A stretch of DNA of 64,000 nt from Burkholderia sp. Bp8963 (GTDB taxonomy: Bacteria > Pseudomonadota > Gammaproteobacteria > Burkholderiales > Burkholderiaceae): positions 79,868 through 143,867 of the forward strand of contig NZ_QTQP01000017.1 of NCBI RefSeq assembly GCF_003854275.1, read 5' to 3'. The notes beneath the pieces are model-generated. The model searched no databases. It was not told the DNA's origin and saw only the letters and a list, made by a program, of their open reading frames with translations. Positions 19,402 to 28,587 of the stretch are shown one piece after another (position 1 is the first letter of the stretch; each line of letters opens with the position of its first letter). Both the position numbers and the translations under genes were made by a program.

Positions 19402-19531
19402 GACGCGAAAACTAGCGGAAAACGCGCATTTTCCCATACCCGCGGCCGCGACCCCAGTCGGCCGTCCGGCATATGGTCCCGTCAGGCGGAGCGGCGTAGA
19501 CTTGGCAGGGTCGCAAGTCATCGAGGTTCTC

Positions 19532-21199
19532 ATGGTCGACGAACTGCTCGATATCCCGCCTGTGCTGATCGTCGGAGCGGGGCCGACCGGCCTTGCCGCC
19601 GCGATGAGCCTTGCGCGGGCGCGTGTGCCGGTGCGCATCATCGACAAGGCCGAGGCGCCTGCGCCGTATTCGCGCGCGATCGGCATCCAGGCGCGTACGC
19701 TCGAATTGCTGGAGCAGCATCGCGCGGTCGAACCGTTCCTCGCAAGCGGCCATCGCGCGCACGCGGCGGCGTTGCACGCGGAAGGCCGCGTGATCGCCCG
19801 GCTCGATTTCGATCCGCTGCAGACGCGCTATCCGTATCTGCTGTTTCTCGACCAGAGCGTCACCGAGCGGCTGCTCGCCGAACATCTCGCCGGCCTCGGC
19901 GTGACGGTCGAGCGCGGCCGGACGCTGACCGCATGCAACACGGGCGGCACGGACAACACGGGCGGCACGTCGCTCGACGTCACGATCCGCGACGCACGGG
20001 GCAACGACGAGCGGTTCGCGCCGTCGTACCTGATCGCCGCGGACGGCGCGCACAGCACGGTGCGCCACCTGCTCGGCGTCGGCTTCGTCGGCCGGCCGTT
20101 CGAGCAGACGTTCCTGCTCGCGGATCTTGCCGCAATTCCCGACTGGCCGGACGACGAGATTCATCTGTTCACGAAGGCGGACGGGATTGCGGGCCTGTTC
20201 CCGATGGGCGACGGGCGCTTCCGGCTGGTGGCGGACCGGCCGCCCGAGAGCGGGGCGCCACCCGACGAGCGTGGTCCGTCGCTGGCGCAATGCCAGGAGC
20301 TTGTGCGCGCGCGCGTCGGAACGTCGATCGTGCTGAGCGATCTCACGTGGTCGTCCTACTTCCGGCTGCACAGCCGGATGGTCGAGCGGTTGCGGCTCGG
20401 CCGCGTGTTCTTCGCGGGCGACGCCGCGCACGTGCACAGCCCGGCGGGTGCGCAGGGGATGAACACCGGCATCCAGGAAGCCTTCAATCTCGGCTGGAAG
20501 CTCGCACGGGTGCTGGGCGCGGGCGCGCCCGAGCGCTTGCTCGACACGTATCACGCGGAACGTCATCCGATCGAGCGCGATGTGCTCCGGCAGACGAGCT
20601 TCCTGACGCAAATCGTCGAGGCCGATCGCGGGCCGATGAAGCTGCTGCGCGATCACGTCGTGCCGCTGCTGTCGTCGTTCGGGCCGATGCGCGACGCGGT
20701 GCGGCGAACGGTCAGCGAACTGGGGGTGCAATACCGGAAGAGCCCGCTCACGCTCGAGCGCGTGCTCGACGGCGGCCCGCGCGCGGGCGAGCGGGCGCCC
20801 GATGCGCTCGTGCATGTGGTCGACGGGCCGCTCGGGCAGGCGCCGGGTATCGCGAGGCTCTTCGACCTGCACGAGCCGGCCGGCTTTACGCTGCTGCTGC
20901 TCGAGGATCCGCCGCCCGACGACGCGGGCGAGACGCCGCCGCCCGCCGCGGCCGAAGTGCAGGCGCTCGTGCAATCGATCGAGCGGATCATGCCGGGCGC
21001 GGTGCGCGTCTGGCGTGTCACCGATACCGAAGGCGACGGCGCGGCGGGGCTCGCGGAAGCCTACGGCCGGTCGCGGCCGGCTTTCTATCTGCTGCGGCCC
21101 GACGGCTATATCGCGGCGCGCGGGCGCCCGGCATCCGACGCGAACGCGTTGCTGCGGCACTGCGAAAGCTGGTTCGCTGGCGTGTCGCGGTCTGCCTAG
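19532..21199 (+). CDS. FAD-dependent aromatic monooxygenase (PheA/TfdB type)
   Basis: This 555-aa group A flavoprotein monooxygenase uses NAD(P)H and O2 to hydroxylate an aromatic ring. The FAD-binding GAGPTG is at residues 15-20. The DG motif lies in YLIAADGAHSTVRHLLG, and the GD motif in FAGDAAHVHSPAGAQGMNTG has Asp at about 297. A C-terminal thioredoxin-like domain (about 400-555) is as in phenol and pentachlorophenol hydroxylases. The substrate is unknown. A GAGG ribosome site precedes the ATG at 19532. No ring-cleavage genes are nearby, so it is not part of a visible degradation operon; it converges on fdsD. Confidence 0.88.
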   Translation: MVDELLDIPPVLIVGAGPTGLAAAMSLARARVPVRIIDKAEAPAPYSRAIGIQARTLELLEQHRAVEPFLASGHRAHAAALHAEGRVIARLDFDPLQTRYPYLLFLDQSVTERLLAEHLAGLGVTVERGRTLTACNTGGTDNTGGTSLDVTIRDARGNDERFAPSYLIAADGAHSTVRHLLGVGFVGRPFEQTFLLADLAAIPDWPDDEIHLFTKADGIAGLFPMGDGRFRLVADRPPESGAPPDERGPSLAQCQELVRARVGTSIVLSDLTWSSYFRLHSRMVERLRLGRVFFAGDAAHVHSPAGAQGMNTGIQEAFNLGWKLARVLGAGAPERLLDTYHAERHPIERDVLRQTSFLTQIVEADRGPMKLLRDHVVPLLSSFGPMRDAVRRTVSELGVQYRKSPLTLERVLDGGPRAGERAPDALVHVVDGPLGQAPGIARLFDLHEPAGFTLLLLEDPPPDDAGETPPPAAAEVQALVQSIERIMPGAVRVWRVTDTEGDGAAGLAEAYGRSRPAFYLLRPDGYIAARGRPASDANALLRHCESWFAGVSRSA

Positions 21200-21235
21200 G
21201 GCCCGTTATTAGCGTGAACAGGCGCCAGGCGGCGA

Positions 21236-21487
21236 TCAGGCCGGCGCGGCGGCGGGCGCAAGGGTGTCGCGATAGGCGGCGATCGCGTCCCGCACGATCG
21301 GCGCGGCGTCCTGTGCGGCAGCGCCGGCCGGGTCGTCGAACGCCGCTAGCAGCGCGCGGCGCATCCGCGGTTCCCAGAAGCGCCGGATATGGTCGGCGAT
21401 GCCGGCCAGCGCCTCGTCGCGATCGGGCATCGACGCGAAGAACTCGCCGATCCGGTTGGCCATGTGGATAAGGTGTCCGGTGTCCAT
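21236..21487 (-). CDS. fdsD: Formate dehydrogenase delta subunit
   Basis: This 83-aa protein starts MDTGHLIHMANRIGEFFASMPDRDEAL, the characteristic beginning of the small delta subunit of soluble NAD-dependent formate dehydrogenases, followed by an FWEPRMRR segment. It helps assembly or stability of the complex and carries no cofactor site. It begins 7 bases after the fdsA stop, as the last gene of the operon. In Cupriavidus an fdsC gene normally lies between fdsA and fdsD; it is absent here. Confidence 0.9.
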   Translation of the reverse strand: MDTGHLIHMANRIGEFFASMPDRDEALAGIADHIRRFWEPRMRRALLAAFDDPAGAAAQDAAPIVRDAIAAYRDTLAPAAAPA

Positions 21488-21494
21488 CGAGTCC

Positions 21495-24455
21495 TCACTT
21501 GCCTGTCGTCACGGCCGAGGGCGCAGCCGATCTGGCCGCTCGGCGTTCGAGCAGGTCGAGCTGCTCGGCGTTGAAGCGCGCGTACGCGCGCTGCCAGTCG
21601 GACGGTTGCGCGACCGGCATCACCTGCACCGCCGTCACCTTGTACTCGGGGCAGTTCGTCGCCCAGTCCGAGCTGTCGGTCGTGATCACGTTCGCGCCTG
21701 ATTCGGGGAAGTGGAATGTCGTATACACGACGCCCGGCTGCATCCGTTCGGTCACGAGCGCGCGCAGCACGGTCTGGCCGGCACGGGATTCGATGCCGAC
21801 CCAGTCGCCGCTGCGGATCCCGCGGTCCTGCGCATCGTGCGGATGGATCTCGAGCCGATCCTCCTCGTGCCACTGCACGTTGTCGGTGCGGCGCGTCTGC
21901 GCGCCGACGTTGTATTGCGACAGGATGCGGCCCGTCGTCAGGATCAGCGGATAGCGTTGCGTGACCTTTTCCGGCGTCGGAATGAACTGCGTGATCACGA
22001 ACCGGCCCTTGCCGCGTACGAACGCATCGATGTGCATCGTTGGCGTACCCTCCGGCGCCTCCTCGTTGCACGGCCACTGGATGCTGCCGAGCGCGTCGAG
22101 CTTCGCATACGACACGCCCGTGAAGGTCGGCGTGAGCCGCGCGATCTCGTCCATGATCTCCGACGGATGCGCGTAATCCATCTCGTAGCCGAGTGCGCGG
22201 GACAGCATCAGCGTCACTTCCCAGTCCGCGTAGCCGGCGAGCGGCGGCATCACCTTGCGCACGCGCGAGATGCGGCGCTCCGCGTTCGTGAACGTGCCGT
22301 CCTTCTCGAGGAACGACGAGCCGGGCAGGAACACGTGTGCGTACTTCGCCGTCTCGTTCAGGAAGATGTCCTGCACGACGATGCATTCCATCGACGACAG
22401 CGCGGCCGCGACGTGCTGCGTGTTCGGGTCCGACTGCACGATGTCCTCGCCCTGGCAGTACAGCCCCTTGAAGCTGCCGTCGAGCGCCGCATCGAACATG
22501 TTCGGAATGCGCAGGCCCGGTTCCGGCTGCAGCGTCGCCGACCACGCTTGCTCGAACTGCGTGCGCACGCTCGTGTCGCCGATGTGGCGGTAGCCGGGCA
22601 GCTCGTGCGGGAACGAACCCATGTCGCACGAGCCCTGCACGTTGTTCTGGCCGCGCAGCGGATTGACGCCGACGCCTTCGCGGCCGATGTTGCCGGTCGC
22701 CATCGCGAGGTTCGCGATGCCCATCACCATCGTCGAGCCTTGCGCATGCTCGGTCACCCCGAGCCCGTAGTAGATCGCCGCATTGCCGCCCGTTGCGTAC
22801 AGCCGTGCGGCGGCGCGCACCTGTTCGGCCGGTACGCCGGTCACGTCCGCAGTCGCTTCCGGCGAATTCTCGTCGCGCGCGACGAACTCGCGCCACTGCT
22901 CGAACGCACGCGTTTCGCAGCGCTCGGCGACGAACGCGTCGTTGACGAGCCCTTCGGTGACGATTACGTGCGCGAGCGCATTGACGATCGCGACGTTGGT
23001 GCCGGGGCGCAGCTGCAGGTGATGCGACGCCTTCACGTGCGGACCGTCGACCACGTCGATGCGGCGCGGATCGACGACGATCAGCTTCGCGCCTTCGCGC
23101 ACGCGGCGCTTCAGCCGCGAGCCGAACACGGGGTGGCCGTCGGTCGGGTTCGCGCCGATCACGACGATCACGTCGGCCTTGCCGACCGACGCGAAAGTCT
23201 GCGTGCCGGCCGATTCGCCGAGCGTCGTCTTCAGGCCATAGCCGGTCGGCGAGTGGCACACGCGCGCGCAGGTGTCGACGTTGTTGTTGCCGAACGCCGC
23301 GCGCACGAGCTTCTGGACGAGATAAGTTTCCTCGTTCGTGCAGCGCGACGACGTGATGCCGCCGATCGAGTCGCGGCCGTACGTCGCCTGCAGCCGGCGG
23401 AACTGCGTTGCCGCATACGTGAGCGCTTCTTCCCAGCTCACTTCGCGCCACGGATCGGTGATCCTTTCGCGGATCATCGGCTTCGTGATGCGGTCCTTGT
23501 GCGTCGCATAGCCCCACGCGAAGCGGCCCTTCACGCACGCGTGGCCTTCGTTTGCCTGCCCGTTTTTGTGCGGTGTCATGCGCACGACCTGCGTGCCCTT
23601 CATTTCCGCCTTGAACGAGCAGCCGACGCCGCAGTATGCGCAGGTCGTCACGACAGCGTGCTCCGCCTGGCCGAGCTGCACGACCGACTTTTCCTGCAGC
23701 GTCGCGGTCGGGCATGCAGCGACGCATGCGCCGCACGACACGCACTCGGATGCCATGAACGATTCGCTTTCGCCGGCCGCGACGCGCGATTCGAAGCCCC
23801 GCGCGGCGATCGTCAGCGCGAACGTGCCTTGCGTTTCCTCGCACGCGCGCACGCAGCGGTTGCAGACGATGCACTTCGACGGGTCGTACGTGAAGTACGG
23901 ATTCGACTCGTCCTTCCGGTCATGCAGATGGTTCGCGCCTTCGAAGCCGTAGCGCACCTCGCGCAGCCCGACGACGCCGGCCATGTCCTGCAGCTCGCAG
24001 TCGCCGTTGGCGGGGCAGGTCAGGCAGTCGAGCGGGTGGTCGGAGATGTACAGCTCCATCACGTTGCGGCGCAGCGCCTGCAGCCGGTCGGATTGCGTGC
24101 GCACCTTCATGCCCGCTTCGGCGGGCGTCGTGCACGACGCGGGATAGCCGCGCCGGCCTTCGATCTCGACGAGGCACAGGCGGCACGAGCCGAACGGCTC
24201 GAGCGAATCGGTCGCGCACAGTTTCGGGACGTTGACGCCGGCTTCGATTGCGGCACGCATCACCGACGTGCCGGCCGGCACCGTCACCGGCTGGCCGTCG
24301 ATCTCGAGCGTGACGTCGGTGTCGGCGTGGCGCAGCGGCGTGCCGTAGTCGGTGTCGTCGAACGGGTCGCGTGCGCGCGCCTGCGCGGCGCTCTTGCACG
24401 CGCACTGGCCTGAGCCGCAGCCGCCCTGGCGGGCGTTGGTCGTGTCGAGGGACAT
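21495..24455 (-). CDS. fdsA: NAD-dependent formate dehydrogenase alpha subunit
   Basis: This 986-aa catalytic subunit oxidises formate to CO2 at a molybdenum bis-MGD centre. The N-terminal [2Fe-2S] domain has Cys80, 91, 94 and 108. It is followed by a His-ligated and two ferredoxin-type [4Fe-4S] clusters (CIVCNRCVRACEE, CVSCGACVAACP) and the CAYCGVGC cluster that opens the molybdopterin domain. The likely Mo-binding Cys lies in TCARVCHSPTGYG. The protein is cytosolic: there is no Tat signal. It begins 17 bases after the fdsB stop. Confidence 0.95.
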   Translation of the reverse strand: MSLDTTNARQGGCGSGQCACKSAAQARARDPFDDTDYGTPLRHADTDVTLEIDGQPVTVPAGTSVMRAAIEAGVNVPKLCATDSLEPFGSCRLCLVEIEGRRGYPASCTTPAEAGMKVRTQSDRLQALRRNVMELYISDHPLDCLTCPANGDCELQDMAGVVGLREVRYGFEGANHLHDRKDESNPYFTYDPSKCIVCNRCVRACEETQGTFALTIAARGFESRVAAGESESFMASECVSCGACVAACPTATLQEKSVVQLGQAEHAVVTTCAYCGVGCSFKAEMKGTQVVRMTPHKNGQANEGHACVKGRFAWGYATHKDRITKPMIRERITDPWREVSWEEALTYAATQFRRLQATYGRDSIGGITSSRCTNEETYLVQKLVRAAFGNNNVDTCARVCHSPTGYGLKTTLGESAGTQTFASVGKADVIVVIGANPTDGHPVFGSRLKRRVREGAKLIVVDPRRIDVVDGPHVKASHHLQLRPGTNVAIVNALAHVIVTEGLVNDAFVAERCETRAFEQWREFVARDENSPEATADVTGVPAEQVRAAARLYATGGNAAIYYGLGVTEHAQGSTMVMGIANLAMATGNIGREGVGVNPLRGQNNVQGSCDMGSFPHELPGYRHIGDTSVRTQFEQAWSATLQPEPGLRIPNMFDAALDGSFKGLYCQGEDIVQSDPNTQHVAAALSSMECIVVQDIFLNETAKYAHVFLPGSSFLEKDGTFTNAERRISRVRKVMPPLAGYADWEVTLMLSRALGYEMDYAHPSEIMDEIARLTPTFTGVSYAKLDALGSIQWPCNEEAPEGTPTMHIDAFVRGKGRFVITQFIPTPEKVTQRYPLILTTGRILSQYNVGAQTRRTDNVQWHEEDRLEIHPHDAQDRGIRSGDWVGIESRAGQTVLRALVTERMQPGVVYTTFHFPESGANVITTDSSDWATNCPEYKVTAVQVMPVAQPSDWQRAYARFNAEQLDLLERRAARSAAPSAVTTGK

Positions 24456-24472
24456 GCGAGGCTCCTTCGTGG

Positions 24473-26131
24473 TCAGGCCGCGGCCTGGGCCGGACCCGGC
24501 GCGGCATCCTGGCCGGCGGCGAGTCCGAAATCTTCGGGGAAGTGATCGAGCGCGGACAGCACCGGGTATGGCGTCATCCCGCCCATCGCGCACAGCGAGC
24601 CGGCGAGCATCGTGTCGCACAGGTCGCGCAGCAGCGTGACCTGGCGTTCCGACGTGTCGCCCTGGCGGATCCGCGCGATCGTCTCGACGCCGCGCGTCGA
24701 GCCGATCCGGCACGGCGTGCATTTGCCGCACGATTCGATCGCGCAGAACTTCATTGCGTATTCGGCGAGCTCGGCGAGGTTCGACGTGTCGTCGTGCAGC
24801 ACGATCCCGCCGTGGCCGACCACCGCGCCGATCGCCGTGTAGGCCTCGTAATCGAGCGGCACGTCCCACTGATGTTCGGGCAGGTAGGTGCCGAGCGGGC
24901 CGCCGACCTGCGCCGCGCGTGCGGGCCGGCCGCTCGCGGTGCCGCCGCCGAAGTCGAACAGCAGTTCGCGCAGCGTGACGCCGAACGCGAGCTCGACGAG
25001 GCCGCCGTGCCGGATGTTGCCGGCGAGCTGGAATGGCAGCGTGCCGCGCGAGCGGCCCATCCCGAAATCGCGATAGAACGCGGCGCCGCGCGAGAAGATC
25101 ACCGGCGCGGTCGCCAGCGTGATCACGTTGTTGATGACCGTCGGCTGGCCGTACAGGCCCGCAAGCGCGGGCAGCGGCGGCTTCGCGCGCACGACGCCGC
25201 GCTTGCCTTCGAGCGATTCGAGCAGCGCGGTTTCCTCGCCGCATACGTACGAGCCCGCGCCTTTTGCGACATGCAGCTCGAACGCGTGCGCGGAACCGAG
25301 CACGCTCGCGCCGAGCCAGCCGGCATCGCGCGCCCGCGCGATCGCCGCCTCGAGCGTCGCGATCGCGTGCGGATATTCGCTGCGTACGTAGATGTAGCCG
25401 ATCGTCGCGCCGGTCACGATGCCGGCGATGATCATCCCTTCGATCAGGCAGTACGGGTCGCTTTCCATGATCAGCCGATCGGAGAACGTACCCGAGTCGC
25501 CTTCGTCTGCATTGCAGACGATGTACTTCTGCTTCGCGCGCGCGTGCCGGACCGTGCGCCATTTGATGCCGGCCGGAAATGCCGCGCCGCCGCGGCCGCG
25601 CAGGCCCGATTCGATCAGCGCTTCGCACGCGGCATCGCCGTCGAGCGCGAGCGCGTTCTTCAGGCCGGCGAGGCCGTCGTGCAGCAGGTAGTCGTCGATC
25701 GACAGCGGGTCGGTCAGGCCGATGCGCGCGAACGTGAGCCGCTGCTGGCGCGCGAGATACGGCAACGCGTCGACGAGTCCGACGCTGCTCGGGTGCGCGC
25801 CGCCGTCGAGCCAGCCGGCGTCGAACAGCGCGGGCACGTCGGTGGCCGACAGATTCGCATAGCCGACGCGGCCCGCAGCGGTGCCGACCTCGACGAGCGG
25901 CTCGAGCCACAGCAGGCCGCGCGAGCCGTTGCGGACGAGCTCGATCGCAACGCCGCGCCGTTCGGCCTCGGCGACGATCGCGGCAGCGAGCGCGTCGGCG
26001 CCGAGCGCCAGCGCGGATGAGTCGCGCGGGACGTAGATGCGGGTCGGCGCGGCCTCCCGCCGGGCCGCTCCACCGGGGGCAGCTTCCGCCGCGTGAGGCT
26101 GCGAACGGATGTGAGCTTGGGGGCTGTTCAT
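24473..26131 (-). CDS. fdsB: NAD-dependent formate dehydrogenase beta subunit
   Basis: This 552-aa flavoprotein subunit passes electrons from the Fe-S chain to NAD+, homologous to NuoF. It has an N-terminal thioredoxin-like part, the FMN/NADH-binding GLRGRGGAAFPAG and NADEGDSGTFSDR, and YVCGEETALLESLEG. A C-terminal [4Fe-4S] site lies in ESCGKCTPCRIG. The start at 26131 overlaps the fdsG stop by four bases (ATGA), which indicates translational coupling. Confidence 0.95.
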   Translation of the reverse strand: MNSPQAHIRSQPHAAEAAPGGAARREAAPTRIYVPRDSSALALGADALAAAIVAEAERRGVAIELVRNGSRGLLWLEPLVEVGTAAGRVGYANLSATDVPALFDAGWLDGGAHPSSVGLVDALPYLARQQRLTFARIGLTDPLSIDDYLLHDGLAGLKNALALDGDAACEALIESGLRGRGGAAFPAGIKWRTVRHARAKQKYIVCNADEGDSGTFSDRLIMESDPYCLIEGMIIAGIVTGATIGYIYVRSEYPHAIATLEAAIARARDAGWLGASVLGSAHAFELHVAKGAGSYVCGEETALLESLEGKRGVVRAKPPLPALAGLYGQPTVINNVITLATAPVIFSRGAAFYRDFGMGRSRGTLPFQLAGNIRHGGLVELAFGVTLRELLFDFGGGTASGRPARAAQVGGPLGTYLPEHQWDVPLDYEAYTAIGAVVGHGGIVLHDDTSNLAELAEYAMKFCAIESCGKCTPCRIGSTRGVETIARIRQGDTSERQVTLLRDLCDTMLAGSLCAMGGMTPYPVLSALDHFPEDFGLAAGQDAAPGPAQAAA

Positions 26132-26646
26132 GCTGCTGTCTCCTTCGCGTGGACGACCGCGTCGGCAAGCAGCGCGTCGAATTTCTCCGCCGTGACCTTC
26201 GCGTGCAGCACGCCATTGATCGTCAGCGATGGCGACTGCGCGCAGAGCCCGAGGCAGTAGACCGATTCGAGCGCGACGTCGCCCGGCGGCACACGATCCG
26301 TTGCACCCGTGTGCACTGCAGCACCGTGCGCGTCGTCGAACCGGCAGCCGGTGCGTGCTTCCGCGTGGGCCGCGAGCGACTCGCAGCCCATGCTGCGGCA
26401 TGCTTCCGCGCGGCACATCTGGATCGTCACGCGCGCGGGCGGCGCGGTGCGGAAGTGGTGGTAATAGGTGAGCACGCCGTGCACCTCGGCGCGCGACAGA
26501 TTCAACGCCTTCGCGAGCGGCGCCACGCAGCCCGGCGGCACGTAGCCGGCATCGTCCTGGATCGCGTGCAGGATCGCGACGAGCGACCGGCCGGCGTGCG
26601 CGTGCCGCTCGACGAGCGCATCAGGCGCTTCGGAATTAGGGGACAT
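26128..26646 (-). CDS. fdsG: NAD-dependent formate dehydrogenase gamma subunit
   Basis: This 172-aa NuoE-like subunit has a thioredoxin-fold [2Fe-2S] site: the four Cys are in QMCRAEAC and YCLGLC. It partners FdsB in electron transfer to NAD+. It is the first gene of fdsG-B-A-D. The ATG at 26646 follows a strong GGAGGAG ribosome site. The promoter should lie in the 131-bp region shared with the divergent regulator, where an ATGCGC-N16-GCGCAT inverted repeat is seen. Confidence 0.95.
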   Translation of the reverse strand: MSPNSEAPDALVERHAHAGRSLVAILHAIQDDAGYVPPGCVAPLAKALNLSRAEVHGVLTYYHHFRTAPPARVTIQMCRAEACRSMGCESLAAHAEARTGCRFDDAHGAAVHTGATDRVPPGDVALESVYCLGLCAQSPSLTINGVLHAKVTAEKFDALLADAVVHAKETAA

Positions 26647-26671
26647 CTGCTATGCTCCTCCAAAGTCTCAT

Positions 26672-26699
26672 ATGCGCTGATGTTTCATATTTCGCGCAT
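26672..26699. promoter_or_regulatory. Inverted repeat in the fds divergent region
   Basis: ATGCGC (26672-26677) and GCGCAT (26694-26699) form an inverted repeat with 16 bases between, an AT-rich centre, and a position between the two divergent starts. It could be the operator of the adjacent regulator. It does not match the E. coli ModE box. Confidence 0.35.
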
Positions 26700-26777
26700 C
26701 CCGACTTCGTTTTGATGGATTTTGGCCAACGATAAGCGGAACGCAGGATGGTCGCAATAGGAAAACGGAGTGCATAA

Positions 26778-27884
26778 ATGATTCGGGTCGAATGCGACGC
26801 GTATCTGCTCGTACGCGACAGCAACGGCGTGACGGCGAGCCTGTCGGACGTGGCGCCGCTGCTCGAACTCGTCGCGCGGACGGGCAGCATCGCGCAGGCC
26901 GCGCAGGTGAAGGGACTGTCTTACCGGCATGCGTGGGGGCTGCTGCGCGCGCTGGAGGCCTGCGTCGGCGGTGCGCTGATCGAGACCGCCCGGGGCAAGG
27001 GCTCGACGCTGTCAGAACTCGGGCAGGCAGTCGTCGATGCGCAGCGCCTCGCGCGCAGCCGTCTCGACGGGAACCTGCGCGCACTGGCGGCGGAAGTCGC
27101 GAGCGACCTGAACCGGCGGCTCGCGCAGCGAGATGGCGCGGTGCGCATCCATGCGTCGCACGGCTACGCGGTCGCGGCGCTCGTGTCGGCGCTCGTCGAA
27201 GCGCACGCGTCGGTCGACATCAAGTATCGCGAGAGCGTCGAGGCCGTGCAGGCGCTTGCGCGCGGCGAGTGCGAACTGGCAGGGTTTCATCTGCCGCGCG
27301 GCGCGTTTCGTGGACAGTGCGCACAGATCTACCAGCCGTGGCTCGACGATACGCGTCACGTGCTGATTCACCTGACGCGTCGCCAGCAAGGCTTGTTCTT
27401 GCCGCGCGGCAACCCGAAACGGGTCAGCGGGCTGTCCGACCTCGCGCGCGACGACATCCGGTTCGTCAACCGGCAGCCGGGCTCGGGCACGCGCATGCTG
27501 CTCGATCTCGCGCTGCGCGACATCGGCGTCGATCCGGAGCGCATCAACGGCTATGCGTCGGCGGAGCTGACCCATTCGGCGATCGCAGCGTTCGTCGCGA
27601 GCGGGATGGCCGATCTCGGCTTCGGCGTCGAGCCGGCCGCGCATCATTTCGGGCTCGATTTCATCCCGGTCGTCGACGAGGATTACTACTTCGCGTGCGA
27701 GCGCGCGCGGCTCGACGAACGGCCGCTCGCGGGCGTGCTCGCATTGCTGCGCGACGCGCGCTTCATCGAGCGGGTCGCCCGTCTCGACGGCTACGATCCG
27801 GCCGCGTGCGGCACGCTGACGAGCGTCGCGGCGGGGCTCGCCGGCGATGACGCCGGTGCCGCGCGCGACGGCAACGCAAGGTAA
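26778..27884 (+). CDS. ModE-type HTH plus periplasmic-binding-like domain regulator of fds
   Basis: This 368-aa protein has an N-terminal winged helix of the ModE/LysR type (residues about 15-105, with GSIAQAAQVKGLSYRHAWGLLRALE). A C-terminal domain of about 230 residues resembles type 2 periplasmic-binding proteins for molybdate or tungstate (RFVNRQPGSGTRMLLD, FGLDFIPVVDEDYYFA). Proteins of this layout regulate molybdoenzyme operons, and FdsR-like regulators sit at this position beside fds in related bacteria. It therefore probably controls fdsGBAD in response to formate or molybdenum supply. A GGAG site precedes the ATG at 26778. Confidence 0.8.
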   Translation: MIRVECDAYLLVRDSNGVTASLSDVAPLLELVARTGSIAQAAQVKGLSYRHAWGLLRALEACVGGALIETARGKGSTLSELGQAVVDAQRLARSRLDGNLRALAAEVASDLNRRLAQRDGAVRIHASHGYAVAALVSALVEAHASVDIKYRESVEAVQALARGECELAGFHLPRGAFRGQCAQIYQPWLDDTRHVLIHLTRRQQGLFLPRGNPKRVSGLSDLARDDIRFVNRQPGSGTRMLLDLALRDIGVDPERINGYASAELTHSAIAAFVASGMADLGFGVEPAAHHFGLDFIPVVDEDYYFACERARLDERPLAGVLALLRDARFIERVARLDGYDPAACGTLTSVAAGLAGDDAGAARDGNAR

Positions 27885-27985
27885 CGGGTGCGCGATCGAA
27901 CCGCGCTGCAGCGGCGGGGGATTTGCGCTACGCTTGCCGCTTGATCAACGTTCCAACAAGCACGCCGCTCAGGCGTCGTCCCGCC

Positions 27986-28255
27986 ATGAAATTTTCCGTT
28001 CCCCTCGCCGCGGCAGCGTTGACCGCGGGCCTGCTCGTCGCCGTTTCGCCGTTCGCGTTCGCACAGAATTCGCCGGGTGTGCCCGGCGGGATCCTGAGCG
28101 ACCAGTTTCGCCTGAACGAGCATCCGCAAATGCCGTTCGCGGCGTCGGCGCCGTCGAAGAAATACCAGACGAGCAAGAAGTCCGCGCTGCGCCGCAAGGG
28201 CGACTTGGGCGATCCGAACGGCTGCAACCTGAAATGTCCGATGGATGGCGAGTAA
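27986..28255 (+). CDS. Small secreted protein of unknown function
   Basis: This 89-aa protein has a clear signal peptide (MKFSVPLAAAALTAGLLVAV, cleavage probably after AFA before QNS). The mature part of about 62 residues is basic and ends with a Cys pair in NGCNLKCPMDGE. I do not recognise a family. The start was placed at the ATG at 27986 because the upstream codons are not signal-peptide-like. It lies 101 bases after the fds regulator and may be transcribed separately. Confidence 0.65.
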   Translation: MKFSVPLAAAALTAGLLVAVSPFAFAQNSPGVPGGILSDQFRLNEHPQMPFAASAPSKKYQTSKKSALRRKGDLGDPNGCNLKCPMDGE

Positions 28256-28374
28256 TGCACGGGTAATACGGGTAACGCGTCAGGATGTGCGCGGCGCCGC
28301 GCAGGCATGACGGAACCTGACCGGGGTGTTGCGCAGCTTGCCGGACGGACTGACTGTACAAGAGAGCATCGATT

Positions 28375-28411
28375 GCAAGCCCCGCGAAGCATGCCGCTTC
28401 GTGGGGCTTGC
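28375..28411 (+). terminator. Terminator-like hairpin
   Basis: Sixteen-base arms (28375-28390 and 28396-28411) pair with a single G-U; the following T stretch is weak (CATTTCGG). It probably ends the transcript of the small secreted protein gene. Confidence 0.55.
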
Positions 28412-28534
28412 GCATTTCGGGCGACGATTTCGATCGGATTGGCGTGATCTAGTGGTTAACCCGTGTCCAGGAAGTATGTGTTCCCGAAACCTGCCTTATT
28501 CTTAAGCAACTGCCTACATAAACTTCAGGTGTCA

Positions 28535-28557
28535 GCGATGAACGAGGCGTTCATCGC
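28535..28557 (+). promoter_or_regulatory. Perfect leader hairpin before the DUF4148 gene
   Basis: A perfect 10-bp stem (28535-28544 and 28548-28557) with an AGG loop ends 30 bases before the start codon. It is not followed by T, so it is not a terminator; it may affect mRNA stability or translation. Confidence 0.5.
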
Positions 28558-28587
28558 GAAAACGGACAAATCTGGAGGTAGGTCATC

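Larger units (their letters stand above)
28256..28587. other. Intergenic region with two hairpins
   Basis: There is no gene here. It contains a terminator-like hairpin at 28375-28411 and a perfect hairpin at 28535-28557 in the probable leader of the DUF4148 gene. Confidence 0.6.

Noticed and set aside
18166..21471. A 1101-codon plus-strand frame across the TPR gene and the monooxygenase
   Set aside because: It is antisense to one gene and out of frame with the other, with artefactual composition.
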